DNA of 64,000 nucleotides from JAVVHH01 sp964235765 (GCA_964235765.1 CAXSDH010000009.1:5459-69458); one strand, 5' to 3'. Shown: positions 8,808 to 18,154, numbered from the stretch's first letter. The notes: generated from the letters alone by a model not told the origin. Program-made: numbers and translations.

Positions 8808-9680
8808 TCAGGCCGGAACGGCCGGGACTTCGCCCGCCAGCCAAGCCTCGCAGCAGCCGCGCGCCAACGTCCGGACACGACCGATATAGCTTGCACGCTC
8901 AGACACGGATATGGCGCCGCTGGCGTCCAGCAGATTGAACAGATGGCTCGCCTTGATGCACTGGTCATAGGCGGGCAAGGCCAAGGGCACCCCGAGAATG
9001 CGGCTGCACTCGGCCTCGGCGTCCGCGAACTGGCGAGTAAGCAGCTTCGCGTCCCCATGGTCGAAGCCATACTGGCTGTACTCCCGCTCGTTGCGCAGGA
9101 ACACGTCGCCATAACTCACGCCGGCCTCATTGAAAGCGAGATCGTAGACATTCTCCACACCCTGCACATACATTGCCAGGCGTTCCAGCCCATAGGTCAT
9201 CTCAAAGCTTGGCGTCACCACCGGTATGCCACCAACTTGTTGAAAATAAGTAAACTGGCCGACCTCCATGCCGTCGCACCAAACTTCCCAGCCCAGCCCC
9301 CAGGCGCCCAGCGTCGGGCTTTCCCAGTCGTCCTCGACGAAACGGAAATCGTGCACCAGCGGGTCGATGCCGATCGCGCGATAGCTGTCGAGCAGCATGG
9401 CCTGGCAATCATCCGGGCTGGGCTTGATGATGACCTGATACTGATAGTAGTGGCCGAGCCGGTTGGGGTTCTGGCCATACCGCCCGTCCGAAGGGCGCCG
9501 GCTCGGCTGCACATAGGCGGCGCGCCATGGGCGCGGCCCGAGCGCGCGCAGCGTCGTCGCCGGGTGGAACGTGCCGGCCCCCATCTCGACGTCGTAAGGC
9601 TGCAGGATCACGCAGCCTTGCTTGGCCCAGAAGGCATGCAGGCGCAGGATGATGTCCTGAAAACTGGGTCGATCGCTCAT
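8808..9680 (-). CDS. glyQ: Glycyl-tRNA synthetase alpha subunit
   Basis: This is the catalytic chain of heterotetrameric glycyl-tRNA synthetase. It has 290 residues. The highly conserved opening FQDIILRLHAFWAKQGCVIL, the class II segment YVQPSRRPSDGRYGQNPNRL, and GWEVWCDGMEVGQFTYFQQ are all present. It is the first gene of glyQ-glyS-ppdK. A 41-bp gap separates it from the divergent CoA-binding gene at 9722, so both promoters lie close together or overlap the neighbouring coding ends. Confidence 0.97.
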   Translation of the reverse strand: MSDRPSFQDIILRLHAFWAKQGCVILQPYDVEMGAGTFHPATTLRALGPRPWRAAYVQPSRRPSDGRYGQNPNRLGHYYQYQVIIKPSPDDCQAMLLDSYRAIGIDPLVHDFRFVEDDWESPTLGAWGLGWEVWCDGMEVGQFTYFQQVGGIPVVTPSFEMTYGLERLAMYVQGVENVYDLAFNEAGVSYGDVFLRNEREYSQYGFDHGDAKLLTRQFADAEAECSRILGVPLALPAYDQCIKASHLFNLLDASGAISVSERASYIGRVRTLARGCCEAWLAGEVPAVPA

Positions 9681-9721
9681 CGCGGCGGCACCATACGGCG
9701 CGCCCGGCGTTATGCAACGTC

Positions 9722-10129
9722 ATGGCCGACCCGATCGCCGACATCCTCGCCAACACGAAGCGCATCGCCGTGGTCGGCGCCTCCGCCCGGCCGGAGCGCG
9801 CCGGCAACTATGTGTTCGGCTTCCTGGTCGCGCGCGGGTTCGATGTCGTCGGGATCAATCCCGGATTGGCCGGGCAATCGCTGCACGGGCGGCCGGTGTT
9901 CGCAACGCTCGCCGAGGCCGGCCCCCTCGACATGATCGACCTCTTTCGGGCACCCGACCAGGTCGGCCCCGTGGTGGACGAGGCGATCCGGCTCGGCGCC
10001 CGCACGATCTGGATGCAGTTGGGCGTGATCAACCAGAACGCCGCAACCGCGGCCCGTGCGGCCGGACTGAACGTGGTAATGGACCGATGCCCGATCATCG
10101 AGTGGCGGCGACTGCAACTGCCTACTTGA
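9722..10129 (+). CDS. CoA-binding domain protein (YccU-like)
   Basis: This 135-residue protein is a single Rossmann-type CoA-binding domain of the succinyl-CoA ligase alpha fold. The nucleotide-binding start IAVVGASARPERAGNYVFGFL, the central YxV-type core (FDVVGINPGLAGQSLHGRPVF) and the conserved ending VVMDRCPIIEW are clear. No catalytic domain is attached. The family is widespread and without an established role; a regulatory or CoA-carrying function is usually assumed. It is divergent from glyQ. No strong Shine-Dalgarno is visible before the ATG. Confidence 0.9.
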   Translation: MADPIADILANTKRIAVVGASARPERAGNYVFGFLVARGFDVVGINPGLAGQSLHGRPVFATLAEAGPLDMIDLFRAPDQVGPVVDEAIRLGARTIWMQLGVINQNAATAARAAGLNVVMDRCPIIEWRRLQLPT

Positions 10130-10186
10130 AGCAGAGTTGATTGCGGGCCAACTCGACTAAGCCACAAACCTCTTAAGGGACGTGAC

Positions 10187-11104
10187 ATGACCAACGAGGA
10201 ACGCGACCTGATCGCACGATTTATCTCCCGCGTCGGGGGCAGCCCGCAGCAGGGCGGCTTCCTGGCGGGCCCAGGCGGCAGCGTGCCGCAGTCGCAGGCG
10301 CCGCTGCCGGCGATCGATCGCGAGGCCGACACCTTTATCGCCCAGCAATTCCAGCAGTATCCGGAAGCTCGCTACCGCATCACGCAAACCGCGCTGGTGC
10401 AGGAAGCGGCTTTGGCTGAGTCCACCAACCGCATTCGCCGGCTTGAATGGGAGCTGGACCAGACCCGGCAGGCCATGCAGCAGCAGCCGAAGCAGTCGCA
10501 CGAGCAGCGTGGCTTCTTCAGCAGCCTGTTCGGCGGGGGCCAGTCGCAGCCGCAGCAGCAGCAGCGAGGCGGGCCGTTCGGCGCTGCCGCGCAAGGCGGG
10601 CAGCCCGGCTATGGAGGGCAGGCTTTCCAGCCCACCAGCGCGCCCCCGCAGCCGCAATATCCGCCGAACTACCAGCCCGGCATGTTCCAGCGTGGCGGCG
10701 GCTCGGGCTTCCTGGGCTCCGCGTTGACCACTGCGGCCGGCGTCGCTGGCGGCATGGTGGTCGGCAACGCGCTCATGGGCGCGTTTAGCGGGCACGGTGG
10801 TGGCTTGGGCGGCGGCTTGGGCAGCAACACGTCCGGCAGCATGTTCGATGGGAGCGGCACCGTGCCCACCAGCGATCCCACGGGCGGTTTCGCCACCGAT
10901 GCCGGGTTCGGCGGCGGCGACCCGTTCTCCGGCGGCGGCGCCCCCAAGACGTTCGACGACGGCGGCGGCTTCTCGCAGGGCGTCAGCGATGACCAGGGTG
11001 CAGGCGACCCGTTCGGCGGCGGCGGCGGCGGCTACGACGCCGGCGGCTTCGACAGTGGCGGCGGCGGCGGCGGCTTCGACTCGGGGGGGTCCGATAGCAC
11101 GTAG
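10187..11104 (+). CDS. DUF2076 domain protein with Gly-rich tail
   Basis: This 305-residue protein begins with the DUF2076 signature MTNEERDLIARFISRVGG and has a helical segment around residues 40-105. A Gln-rich low-complexity stretch follows. A hydrophobic Gly-zipper-like segment (GSALTTAAGVAGGMVVGNAL) comes next, then a long Gly/Asp/Phe-rich C-terminal tail with repeats of the type GGGFDSGG. AAGGGA lies 7 nt before the ATG. The function of DUF2076 is not established; the layout suggests a membrane- or envelope-associated protein with a disordered tail. It stands alone, convergent with ygfZ. Confidence 0.85.
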   Translation: MTNEERDLIARFISRVGGSPQQGGFLAGPGGSVPQSQAPLPAIDREADTFIAQQFQQYPEARYRITQTALVQEAALAESTNRIRRLEWELDQTRQAMQQQPKQSHEQRGFFSSLFGGGQSQPQQQQRGGPFGAAAQGGQPGYGGQAFQPTSAPPQPQYPPNYQPGMFQRGGGSGFLGSALTTAAGVAGGMVVGNALMGAFSGHGGGLGGGLGSNTSGSMFDGSGTVPTSDPTGGFATDAGFGGGDPFSGGGAPKTFDDGGGFSQGVSDDQGAGDPFGGGGGGYDAGGFDSGGGGGGFDSGGSDST

Positions 11105-11189
11105 CGCGATGCTCACGGCGGGGCCGGCCAGTCCGGTCTCGCCCTTCGGCCCAAACTAATTGGTCACTCCCGAGTGGATCTACGACAAC

Positions 11190-11234
11190 GGCCGCCGGTC
11201 CGCGCGTCACCGCGGCTGGACCGGGCGGCGGGCC
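11190..11234. terminator. GC-rich hairpin between convergent genes
   Basis: GGCCGCCGGTCC at 11190-11201 pairs with GGACC, GGCGGC and GGCC on the right side with one or two bulged Gs; an inner CGCG/CGCG pair extends the stem. It ends 2 bases from the ygfZ stop, in the gap between convergent DUF2076 and ygfZ. It lacks a T-tract, so a role in termination is inferred only from position. Confidence 0.35.
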
Positions 11235-11235
11235 G

Positions 11236-12066
11236 CTATGCCGTCCCGCTCGCCAACCTGACCGGCTCCAGCACCATCCAGGCGGGAGGCGCAGGGCGAA
11301 GCTGCGCGGCTCCGGCCACGAGCGAAGCCGCCCGGATCGCCGGGATGCGCAACAGGGCGAGGCCGAGACCATCCCGCCCCGAGCGCATCATGCCAACCTC
11401 GACCCCGGCCTGCATGACTGGCGCGCCCACCTCCGGGAGCGGCCCCGCGACCTGAACCGGCACTAGGCGCCGTTTCAGGAGCCCGCGGTATTTCGTCCGC
11501 GCCGTCAGCTCCTGGCCCATATAGCAGCCCTTGCTCCACGAAATGCCGTGCAACTCGTCGAACCCCGCCTCGAGCAGAGTGGTTTTTTCCGGTTCGAGGT
11601 CGCGTGAGCCGTCCGGCAGGCCGAGCGCCAGGCGGTGCAGGTCCCAATCCGCCGGGGCCGCGCTGGCGGTCACAGCACCTTCCGCAAGGATGCGCCACCC
11701 GGCCCCGGACACGCGGGGGTCGGGCGCCTGAATGCCGGAAGGCGGCGGTCCCTCGCCCCAGGCCGCATAGACCTGTAGCGGCGTGGGCTGGACGGACACC
11801 TTGGCGCGCAGCCGGAACCGGGTCAGGCGCTGGGCCAGCATCGCGGCCTGCCCGGCCTCGCAATCCAGCAGCAGCCGCCCCGGCTCGGCAAGGATGAAAA
11901 AATCGGCGAGCCACTTCCCTTGCGGCGTCAGCAGCGCTGCCCAGACTGCGCGGCCCGGCGCGGCCTCGTTCACGTCGTTCGACACCAGGCCCTGCAGGAA
12001 GCCGACCCGGTCTTCCCCGGTCACCTCCAACACGGCGCGATCCGGCAAGGCGGTGATCATGGTCAT
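11236..12066 (-). CDS. ygfZ: Folate-binding protein YgfZ
   Basis: YgfZ is a tetrahydrofolate-binding GcvT-like protein that supports assembly or repair of certain Fe-S enzymes, including tRNA-modifying radical SAM enzymes. The family signature KGCYMGQE is present, preceded by DELHGISWS; the N-terminus LTPQGKWLADFFIL is typical. Start: the frame is open to 12135, but the sequence matches the family only from about the ATG at 12066 or 12060 (MITALPDRAVLEVTGEDR), giving 276 or 274 residues. It is divergent from the glycosyltransferase at 12135, so promoters for both must lie in the roughly 70-bp gap. Confidence 0.92.
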   Translation of the reverse strand: MTMITALPDRAVLEVTGEDRVGFLQGLVSNDVNEAAPGRAVWAALLTPQGKWLADFFILAEPGRLLLDCEAGQAAMLAQRLTRFRLRAKVSVQPTPLQVYAAWGEGPPPSGIQAPDPRVSGAGWRILAEGAVTASAAPADWDLHRLALGLPDGSRDLEPEKTTLLEAGFDELHGISWSKGCYMGQELTARTKYRGLLKRRLVPVQVAGPLPEVGAPVMQAGVEVGMMRSGRDGLGLALLRIPAIRAASLVAGAAQLRPAPPAWMVLEPVRLASGTA

Positions 12067-12134
12067 GCGAAACGACGTGGTGCCCGCCGGGCTCGCCTGC
12101 AAGACTCGCGGGCAACCCGTGCTACAGGGCGGCA

Positions 12135-13028
12135 ATGCGCATATTGTTCATCACCGCCACGCGAATCGGCGATGCGGTCCTCTCCACGGGCCTGCTGGAC
12201 CACCTGCTGCGAACCTATCCGGAGGCGCGCTTCACCATCGCCTGCGGCCGGGTCGCGGAAGGCGTGTTCCTGCGTATGCCGCGGCGGGAGCGGACCCTTA
12301 TCGTGGACAAGCAGCGGCTCGACCTGCATTGGCTGACGCTGTGGCGAGCGACCGTCGGCACGGTGTGGGACCTTGTAGTGGACCTGCGCGGCTCCGCCTT
12401 GTCGTTCCTGATCCCTGCCCGGCGTCGCGCGGTGATGCGCGGCGGCCGCGGGCCGGGCCATAAGCTGGCGCAGTTGGGCGCGGCCCTGGGCTTGGCCCCG
12501 CCCCCGCTGCCCATCGGCTGGACCGGCCCGGCCGATGAGGAAAGGGCGGCGGAGTTGCTGCCGGACGGACCCTTGATTGGGCTGGGGCCGACGGCCAACT
12601 GGTCGGGGAAGGTTTGGCCGCCGGAGCGGTTCGTGGCGCTGTTCCAGGCCCTCGCGGCCTGGTTCCCCGGCGCACGCGCGGTGGTGTTCGCCGGGCCCGG
12701 CGCCGCCGAACGGGCCATGGCCGCCCCGGTGCTGAACGGCATCCCGGAGGCGGTCGACCTGGCAGGCTGCCTGTCCCTACCCGAGGCCACCGCGTGCCTG
12801 GCCCGCTGCGCCCTGTTCGTCGGCAACGATTCCGGCCTGATGCACCTTGCCGCCGCGGCCGGGACGCCCACCCTGGGCCTTTTCGGGCCCACGCCGTCCC
12901 GCGAGTATAGCCCGGCCGGGCGCCGGACCGCGGTGGCGCTTGCGGCCGGCCCGGAGGGTGCGGCGCCGATGGAGGACCTGCATCTGGAAACCGCCGTGGC
13001 CGCCGCGCAACGGCTGCTGGCGGCATGA
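12135..13028 (+). CDS. Glycosyltransferase family 9 (heptosyltransferase-like)
   Basis: GT9 enzymes transfer heptose or related sugars from nucleotide donors, usually to lipopolysaccharide core at the inner face of the membrane. The protein has 297 residues. Family marks are the N-terminal RIGDAVLSTGLLDHLLRTYP, LGPTANWSGKVWP, and the C-terminal donor-site block FVGNDSGLMHLAAAAGTPTLGLFGPT. Its stop overlaps the start of the next glycosyltransferase (ATGA), and an asparagine synthetase follows, so the three look co-translated. An LPS or surface-glycan target is inferred. Confidence 0.9.
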   Translation: MRILFITATRIGDAVLSTGLLDHLLRTYPEARFTIACGRVAEGVFLRMPRRERTLIVDKQRLDLHWLTLWRATVGTVWDLVVDLRGSALSFLIPARRRAVMRGGRGPGHKLAQLGAALGLAPPPLPIGWTGPADEERAAELLPDGPLIGLGPTANWSGKVWPPERFVALFQALAAWFPGARAVVFAGPGAAERAMAAPVLNGIPEAVDLAGCLSLPEATACLARCALFVGNDSGLMHLAAAAGTPTLGLFGPTPSREYSPAGRRTAVALAAGPEGAAPMEDLHLETAVAAAQRLLAA

Positions 13029-14035
13029 GGGTCGCGCACGTCATGGCTGGCGCGCGAGAGGGGGGCGCCGAGCTGTTCTTCGAGCGGCTGACCGGGGCGC
13101 TGCACCGGGCAGGCGACACCGTGCTTCCGGTGATCCGGAGGGACCCAAGCCGGGCCGCGCGCCTGGCCGCCTGCGGGACCGCACCCGTGCAACTCGGCTT
13201 CGGCGGCGCGCTCGATCTGCTGACCCGGCCGCTTCTGGCCCGGACCTTGCGCGCCTTCGCGCCACGGGTCGCCGTCGCCTGGATGAACCGCGCGGCCAGG
13301 GTGGCGCCCCGCGGCGACTGGGCCTTGGCCGGGCGCCTGGGCGGCTACTACGACCTTCGGTATTACCGCGCCTGCGATCATCTGCTCGGCAACACGAGAG
13401 GCGTCGTCGCTTGGATAATCGCCCAAGGGTGGCCGGCGGCGCGCGTGCAACATCTGCCAAACTTCGCGCCCGACCTGCTCGGCGCCGCGCCCGTCCCTCG
13501 TCCGCCCGGCCCGATGGTGCTGGCCTTGGGCCGGCTGCATCGCAACAAGGCGTTCGATGTGCTCGTCCGTGCCTTGCGCCACTTGCCCGGGGTTCACGTC
13601 GTGATCGCCGGCGAAGGGCCGGAGCGCGGCGCGCTGGAGGCGCTGGCCCGCGCGGAGGGGGTTGCGGACCGCCTGCACCTGCCGGGATGGCGGCGCGACC
13701 AGGCGGGGTTGCTGGCCGCCTGCGACCTTCTGGTATGCCCCAGCCGCTCCGAGGTGCTGGGCAACGTCGTCATCGAGGCGTTCTCCGCCGCACGGCCGGT
13801 GGTCGCCGCCGATGCGGCCGGCCCGGTGGAGCTGATCGACCCCGGCCGTACCGGCCTGCTGGTGGCGCGCGAAGACCCGCACGCACTGGCGGACGCCATT
13901 CGAGCCGTGCTGGACGATGCCGCGCTGGCCGCGCGCTTGGGCAGCGCCGGCCGGGCGCAGTATGAGACCGAACACGCGGAGGCGCCCGTGGTCCGCCGCT
14001 GGCGGCAGGCGCTGGCCGCCATGGAACCGGCCTGA
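13025..14035 (+). CDS. Glycosyltransferase family 4
   Basis: A retaining GT-B glycosyltransferase of 336 residues. The N-terminal half begins MRVAHVMAGAREGGAELFFERL. The donor-binding C-terminal half shows LALGRLHRNKAFDVLVRAL and the EX7E region SRSEVLGNVVIEAFSAARPVVA. It overlaps the upstream GT9 gene by 4 bp and the downstream asparagine synthetase by 1 bp (TGATG). Acceptor and donor are unknown; the context suggests surface polysaccharide or LPS core assembly. Confidence 0.9.
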   Translation: MRVAHVMAGAREGGAELFFERLTGALHRAGDTVLPVIRRDPSRAARLAACGTAPVQLGFGGALDLLTRPLLARTLRAFAPRVAVAWMNRAARVAPRGDWALAGRLGGYYDLRYYRACDHLLGNTRGVVAWIIAQGWPAARVQHLPNFAPDLLGAAPVPRPPGPMVLALGRLHRNKAFDVLVRALRHLPGVHVVIAGEGPERGALEALARAEGVADRLHLPGWRRDQAGLLAACDLLVCPSRSEVLGNVVIEAFSAARPVVAADAAGPVELIDPGRTGLLVAREDPHALADAIRAVLDDAALAARLGSAGRAQYETEHAEAPVVRRWRQALAAMEPA

Positions 14036-15795
14036 TGTGCGGCATTGCCGGCCTGGTGATGGCGCCCGGCGCGGCGCCCCCCGACGCGGGAACGCTGGCC
14101 GCACTCGCCCGCGCGCTGGCCCCTCGCGGCCCCGATGGCGCCGGGCATTCCGTGGTCGGCCGCACCGCCCTGGTGCACACGCGGCTGGCGATCATCGACG
14201 TGGAGGGCGGTGACCAGCCGCTGTTCGCCGGCGCCGCCGCGCTGGTGGCCAATGGCGAGGTCTACAACTACCGCGAGCTGCGCCAGGGCCTGCCCGGCGC
14301 CCGCTTCGTCACCGACAGCGACTGCGAGCCGCCGCTGCATCTCTGGCTCAGGGATGGCCCTGCCTATGCCGGAACGCTCCGTGGCATGTACGCCATCGCC
14401 ATCCACGAACGCGTCCAGCGCAGCGTGACGCTGACCCGTGACCCGTTCGGCATCAAGCCTCTATATACTGCGGCGATCGAGGGCGGGCTGGCCTTCGCCT
14501 CGGAGCCGCAGGCCCTGCTCGCCGCAGGCCTCGTCAAGCGCGCCCTGCGCCCGGCCGGGCGGGAGGAGCTGCTGCAGATGCAGTTCACCACCGGGGCGGA
14601 AACCATCTTCCCTGGCATCGACCGGGTGCTGCCCGGGGAAACCCTGCGGGTGGCGGACGGCCACGTGCTGGACCGCAGCCGCGTCGCCGCGCTGCCGGAG
14701 GGCGGGCCGGAGACCATCGGCGAGGCGGCGGCGCTGACCCGGCTCGACGCGGCGTTGATGCACAGCGTGGACCTGCACCAACGGAGCGACGTGCCGTACG
14801 GCATGTTCCTGTCCGGCGGCGTGGACAGCTCCGCCATCCTGGCCGTCATGGCGCGGCTGAATACGGAAAAGGTGCTGGCCTTCACCGCCGGCTTCGCAGC
14901 CCCGGGCGCCGCCGACGAGCGGACGCACGCCGCCGCGGTGGCCCGCGCGGCCGGCGCCCGGCACGAGACCATCGAGATCACCGAGGCCATGGTGTGGCGG
15001 CATCTGCCCGAGATCGTCGCCTGCATGGACGACCCAGCGGCCGACTACGCCATCATCCCCACCTGGTTCCTCGCCCGTCGCGCGCGCCAGGACGTCAAGG
15101 TGGTGCTCTGCGGCGAAGGCGGCGACGAAATTTTCGCAGGCTACGGCCGCTACCGCAGCGCGATGCGGCCCTGGTGGCAGGGCGGCCGGGTGATGCGCGC
15201 CCGCGGCGCCTTCGACAAGCTGGACGTGCTGCGGACCCGCCCGGTCGGCTGGCGGGACGGCTTGGTGGCCGCCGAGGGCCAGGCGGCGCTGCCGGGCCGC
15301 TCCCGGCTTGCCGTGGCGCAGGCAACCGACATGGCAGATTGGCTGCCGCACGACTTGCTGCTGAAGCTCGATCGATGCCTGATGGCGCATGCGGTGGAGG
15401 GCCGGACGCCGCTGCTGGACGCGGAGGTGGCCGCGGCCGGGTTCCGGCTGCCGGACGGCCTCAAGGTGCGGGACGGGCGCGGCAAGTGGCTGCTGCGCCG
15501 CTGGCTCGAGACGGCCATGCCCGAGGCCCGCCCCTTCGCGCCCAAGCAGGGCTTCACGGTGCCGATCGGCGCATGGATCGCGGCCCAGGGCGCCCGGCTC
15601 GGCCCGCTGGTCGCGGCACAGCCCGGCGTGGCGGAGATCGCCGACCCCGGCCGGGTCGCCGCGCTGTTCCGGCAGGCCGGCGGGCGGCGGGAGGGGTTTG
15701 CCGCGTGGGCGCTGCTGTTCTACGCCCTGTGGCACCGCACCCACATCATGGGACAGGCGCCGGCGGGCGACGTGTTCGAGACGCTGTCCAGCTAA
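14035..15795 (+). CDS. asnB: Asparagine synthetase (glutamine-hydrolysing)
   Basis: This enzyme makes asparagine, or amidates another carboxylate, using ATP and glutamine. It has 586 residues. The N-terminal glutaminase domain starts MCGIAGLV with the catalytic Cys2. The synthetase domain has the PP-loop FLSGGVDSSAIL and the CGEGGDEIFAGYGRY block. It is fused by overlap to two glycosyltransferase genes. AsnB-type enzymes in glycan clusters often amidate sugar acids, so the product may be an amidated sugar, not free asparagine; the sequence cannot settle this. A dihydroorotase follows after 21 bp. Confidence 0.92.
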   Translation: MCGIAGLVMAPGAAPPDAGTLAALARALAPRGPDGAGHSVVGRTALVHTRLAIIDVEGGDQPLFAGAAALVANGEVYNYRELRQGLPGARFVTDSDCEPPLHLWLRDGPAYAGTLRGMYAIAIHERVQRSVTLTRDPFGIKPLYTAAIEGGLAFASEPQALLAAGLVKRALRPAGREELLQMQFTTGAETIFPGIDRVLPGETLRVADGHVLDRSRVAALPEGGPETIGEAAALTRLDAALMHSVDLHQRSDVPYGMFLSGGVDSSAILAVMARLNTEKVLAFTAGFAAPGAADERTHAAAVARAAGARHETIEITEAMVWRHLPEIVACMDDPAADYAIIPTWFLARRARQDVKVVLCGEGGDEIFAGYGRYRSAMRPWWQGGRVMRARGAFDKLDVLRTRPVGWRDGLVAAEGQAALPGRSRLAVAQATDMADWLPHDLLLKLDRCLMAHAVEGRTPLLDAEVAAAGFRLPDGLKVRDGRGKWLLRRWLETAMPEARPFAPKQGFTVPIGAWIAAQGARLGPLVAAQPGVAEIADPGRVAALFRQAGGRREGFAAWALLFYALWHRTHIMGQAPAGDVFETLSS

Positions 15796-15816
15796 AGCCA
15801 GCCAAGGGAGGCGCCG

Positions 15817-17142
15817 ATGGCCGAGCATTACGACCTGATGATCCGCGGCGGCGTTTGCGTGCTGCCCTGGGGCGAGGCGCAGACGGATGTGGGCGTGCGG
15901 GACGGCCGCATCGCCGCCCTGGGCGTCCCCGCGGGTTGCTCGGCCAGCGAGGTAATGGACGCCGCGGGCCTGCATGTGCTCCCCGGCCTGATCGACCCGC
16001 ACGTCCATCTGCGGGACCCCGGCGACCCGGCCGTCGAAACCATCCCGACCGGAACCAAGGCCGCCGTGCTGGGCGGCTTGGCCGCCGTGTTCGACATGCC
16101 GAACACCGCGCCGAGCATCACCGGACCGGAGCGGCTGGCGTGGAAGCAGGAATACGTGGAACGGGTCGCCTGGTGCGACATGGGCCTGTACGTCGGCGCC
16201 GCGAAGACCAACATACCGGCCCTCGCGGACCTCGAACTCGGCCGCGGCGTTTGCGGCGTGAAGGTCTTCGCCGGCAGCTCGACGGGCGACCTGCTGGTGG
16301 AGGACGACGCCACGCTGGAAGCGGTCATGCGCAGCGGGCGGCGGCGGATCAGCTACCACAGCGAGGACGAGTATCGGCTGCAGGCGCGCAAGCCGCTGTT
16401 CAAGTCGGGCGACCCCTACAGCAGCCATGCCGTCTGGCGCGACGTGGAATGCGCCTTCCTCGGCACCCGGCGGCTCATGGCCCTGGCCCGCAAGACCGGC
16501 CGGCCCGCGCACATCCTGCACGTCTCGACCGCCGAAGAACTCGGCTACCTGGCCGATTACCGCGACGTCGCCACCGTCGAGCTGCTGGTGAACCACCTGA
16601 CGCAGGTGGCGCCCGACGTGTATGACCAGCTCGGCGGCTTCGGCGTGATGAACCCGCCCATCCGGGACCGGCGGCACTTCGAGGCGGCCTGGGCCGCGGT
16701 GCGGGACGGTACCGCGGACACGATCGGCTCGGACCACGCGCCGCACGCGAGAGCGGCCAAGGAGCGCCCGTGGCCGGAGTGCGCGGCCGGGCTGACCGGG
16801 GTGCAGACCCTGGCGCCGATCATGCTGGACCATGTGAACGCCGGCCGCCTGTCGCTGGGGCGGCTGGTCGACCTGATGTGCGCCGGCCCGGCCCGGGTGT
16901 ACGGCGCCGTCGGCAAGGGCAGGCTTGCCATGGGTTACGACGCCGACTTCACCCTGGTGGACCTCCGGCACCAGCGCACGATCGAGAACAAGTGGATCGC
17001 GTCTCCCTGCGGCTGGACGCCGTTCGACGGCATGCGCGTGACCGGTTGGCCGATTGCGACCATCGTTCGCGGCCGGATCGTGATGCGGGACGGCGAGGTG
17101 CTTGGCGAGCCCGCCGGCAAGCTGGTGCGCTTCCGGGGGTAG
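15817..17142 (+). CDS. pyrC: Dihydroorotase (class I, amidohydrolase)
   Basis: This zinc enzyme of the amidohydrolase family interconverts carbamoyl-aspartate and dihydroorotate in pyrimidine synthesis. It has 441 residues. The metal-binding PGLIDPHVHLRDPGDP is followed by MPNTAPSITG, GVKVFAGSSTG (candidate carbamylated Lys), later His residues (YHSEDEY, HILHVST) and the catalytic IGSDHAPH. A GGGAGGCG ribosome site precedes the ATG. It is the last gene of the plus-strand group from 12135 and meets yihY end to end with 1 base between stops. A related amidohydrolase activity is possible, but the match to dihydroorotase is good. Confidence 0.88.
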   Translation: MAEHYDLMIRGGVCVLPWGEAQTDVGVRDGRIAALGVPAGCSASEVMDAAGLHVLPGLIDPHVHLRDPGDPAVETIPTGTKAAVLGGLAAVFDMPNTAPSITGPERLAWKQEYVERVAWCDMGLYVGAAKTNIPALADLELGRGVCGVKVFAGSSTGDLLVEDDATLEAVMRSGRRRISYHSEDEYRLQARKPLFKSGDPYSSHAVWRDVECAFLGTRRLMALARKTGRPAHILHVSTAEELGYLADYRDVATVELLVNHLTQVAPDVYDQLGGFGVMNPPIRDRRHFEAAWAAVRDGTADTIGSDHAPHARAAKERPWPECAAGLTGVQTLAPIMLDHVNAGRLSLGRLVDLMCAGPARVYGAVGKGRLAMGYDADFTLVDLRHQRTIENKWIASPCGWTPFDGMRVTGWPIATIVRGRIVMRDGEVLGEPAGKLVRFRG

Positions 17143-17143
17143 C

Positions 17144-18154
17144 CTACTTCCGGCCTCCGCCCTTCCACGCCACCAGCAGCAGCGTGCCGAGGGCCGCCAC
17201 GTCGAACAAGCTGAGTCCTGCCCGGTGCTGCGCCCCGTGGGCGATGGCCGCCTGCACCGCGGTGGCCGGGGCCACCGGGCCCGGTGGCGGCGCGGGTTGC
17301 CCGGTTCGGGCGGCAAAGGCCTCGGCGCTGCCATGGTGGCTGGCCCAGACCTTGGTGAACTCCGAGCCCAGCAGGAAGATCAGGCTGGAATAGTATACCC
17401 ACAGCAGGACGATGATCAGCGCGCCCGCGGCTCCGTAGCTGCTCGCGACGGCGCTGCTGCCGATGTAGAGGCCGATCAGCGTCTTGCCCACGGTGAACAG
17501 AAAGGCCGTGGCCACCGCGCCGACGCCCACGTCCTTCCAGTCCAGCTTGCGGTCGGGAAGGATTTTGTAGATCGCGGCAAACAACGCAGCCACCATGGCG
17601 AACGAGACGATGAAGTTCGCGATCTGCAGCAGCAACTCAGCCCCGGGCAGGAAGCCGTTGAGGTACTCGCCAAGCGCATTCAGGCCCGCGCTCACCACCA
17701 GCGAAGTCAGCAACAGGAATCCCATGGTCGCAACCAGGCCGAGACTTGCCGCGCGCGCCTTCAACAGGCCGGTGGTCCCGCCCTGCGGCTCCGCCTTCCA
17801 GATGGCGTTGAGCGAAGACTGCATCTCGACGAACACGCCGCTTGCGGTGAGGACGAGGGTGCCGAGGCCGAGCACCGTCGCCCAGATGCCGCTCGTCTTG
17901 TTGCTGGCGCTGGCGATCATCGTCTGGACCGCATCGGCGGCCTTGTCGCCCATCATGCCGCGCAGTTGACCCACCATCGCGCCCTGCGCCGCATCGTGGC
18001 CGAACACCAGCCCGGCGATGGCGATGCAGATCACCAGAACCGGCCCGATGGACAAGATCGTGTAGTAGGCGATCGCGGCGCCGCGGCTCATCGCGTTGTC
18101 GACGATGAAGTCGTTCACCGTTTCCTTCAGCATCTGCCAAACACTGCCGATCAT
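17144..18154 (-). CDS. YihY/virulence factor BrkB family membrane protein
   Basis: A polytopic inner-membrane protein of 336 residues with about six transmembrane segments. The conserved opening DNAMSRGAAIAYYTILSIGPVLVI and the later VGAVATAFLFTVGKTLIGLYIG and SYGAAGALIIVLLWVYYSSLIFLLGSEF segments mark the family, whose function is not established. The frame stays open to 18316, but that would overlap livF. The ATG at 18154, with GAAGGGA about 10 nt upstream, fits the family N-terminus. It follows livF by 70 bp on the same strand and may be expressed with it. The C-terminus adds an Ala/Pro-rich stretch and a last hydrophobic segment. Confidence 0.88.
   Translation of the reverse strand: MIGSVWQMLKETVNDFIVDNAMSRGAAIAYYTILSIGPVLVICIAIAGLVFGHDAAQGAMVGQLRGMMGDKAADAVQTMIASASNKTSGIWATVLGLGTLVLTASGVFVEMQSSLNAIWKAEPQGGTTGLLKARAASLGLVATMGFLLLTSLVVSAGLNALGEYLNGFLPGAELLLQIANFIVSFAMVAALFAAIYKILPDRKLDWKDVGVGAVATAFLFTVGKTLIGLYIGSSAVASSYGAAGALIIVLLWVYYSSLIFLLGSEFTKVWASHHGSAEAFAARTGQPAPPPGPVAPATAVQAAIAHGAQHRAGLSLFDVAALGTLLLVAWKGGGRK

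Noticed and set aside
7818..9935. A 705-residue plus-strand frame opposite glyS and glyQ
   Set aside because: Antisense shadow; glyS and glyQ are diagnostic on the minus strand.
14461..17334. A 957-residue minus-strand frame under asnB and dihydroorotase
   Set aside because: Same cause: long open antisense frames are common at high GC; both plus-strand genes are clear.
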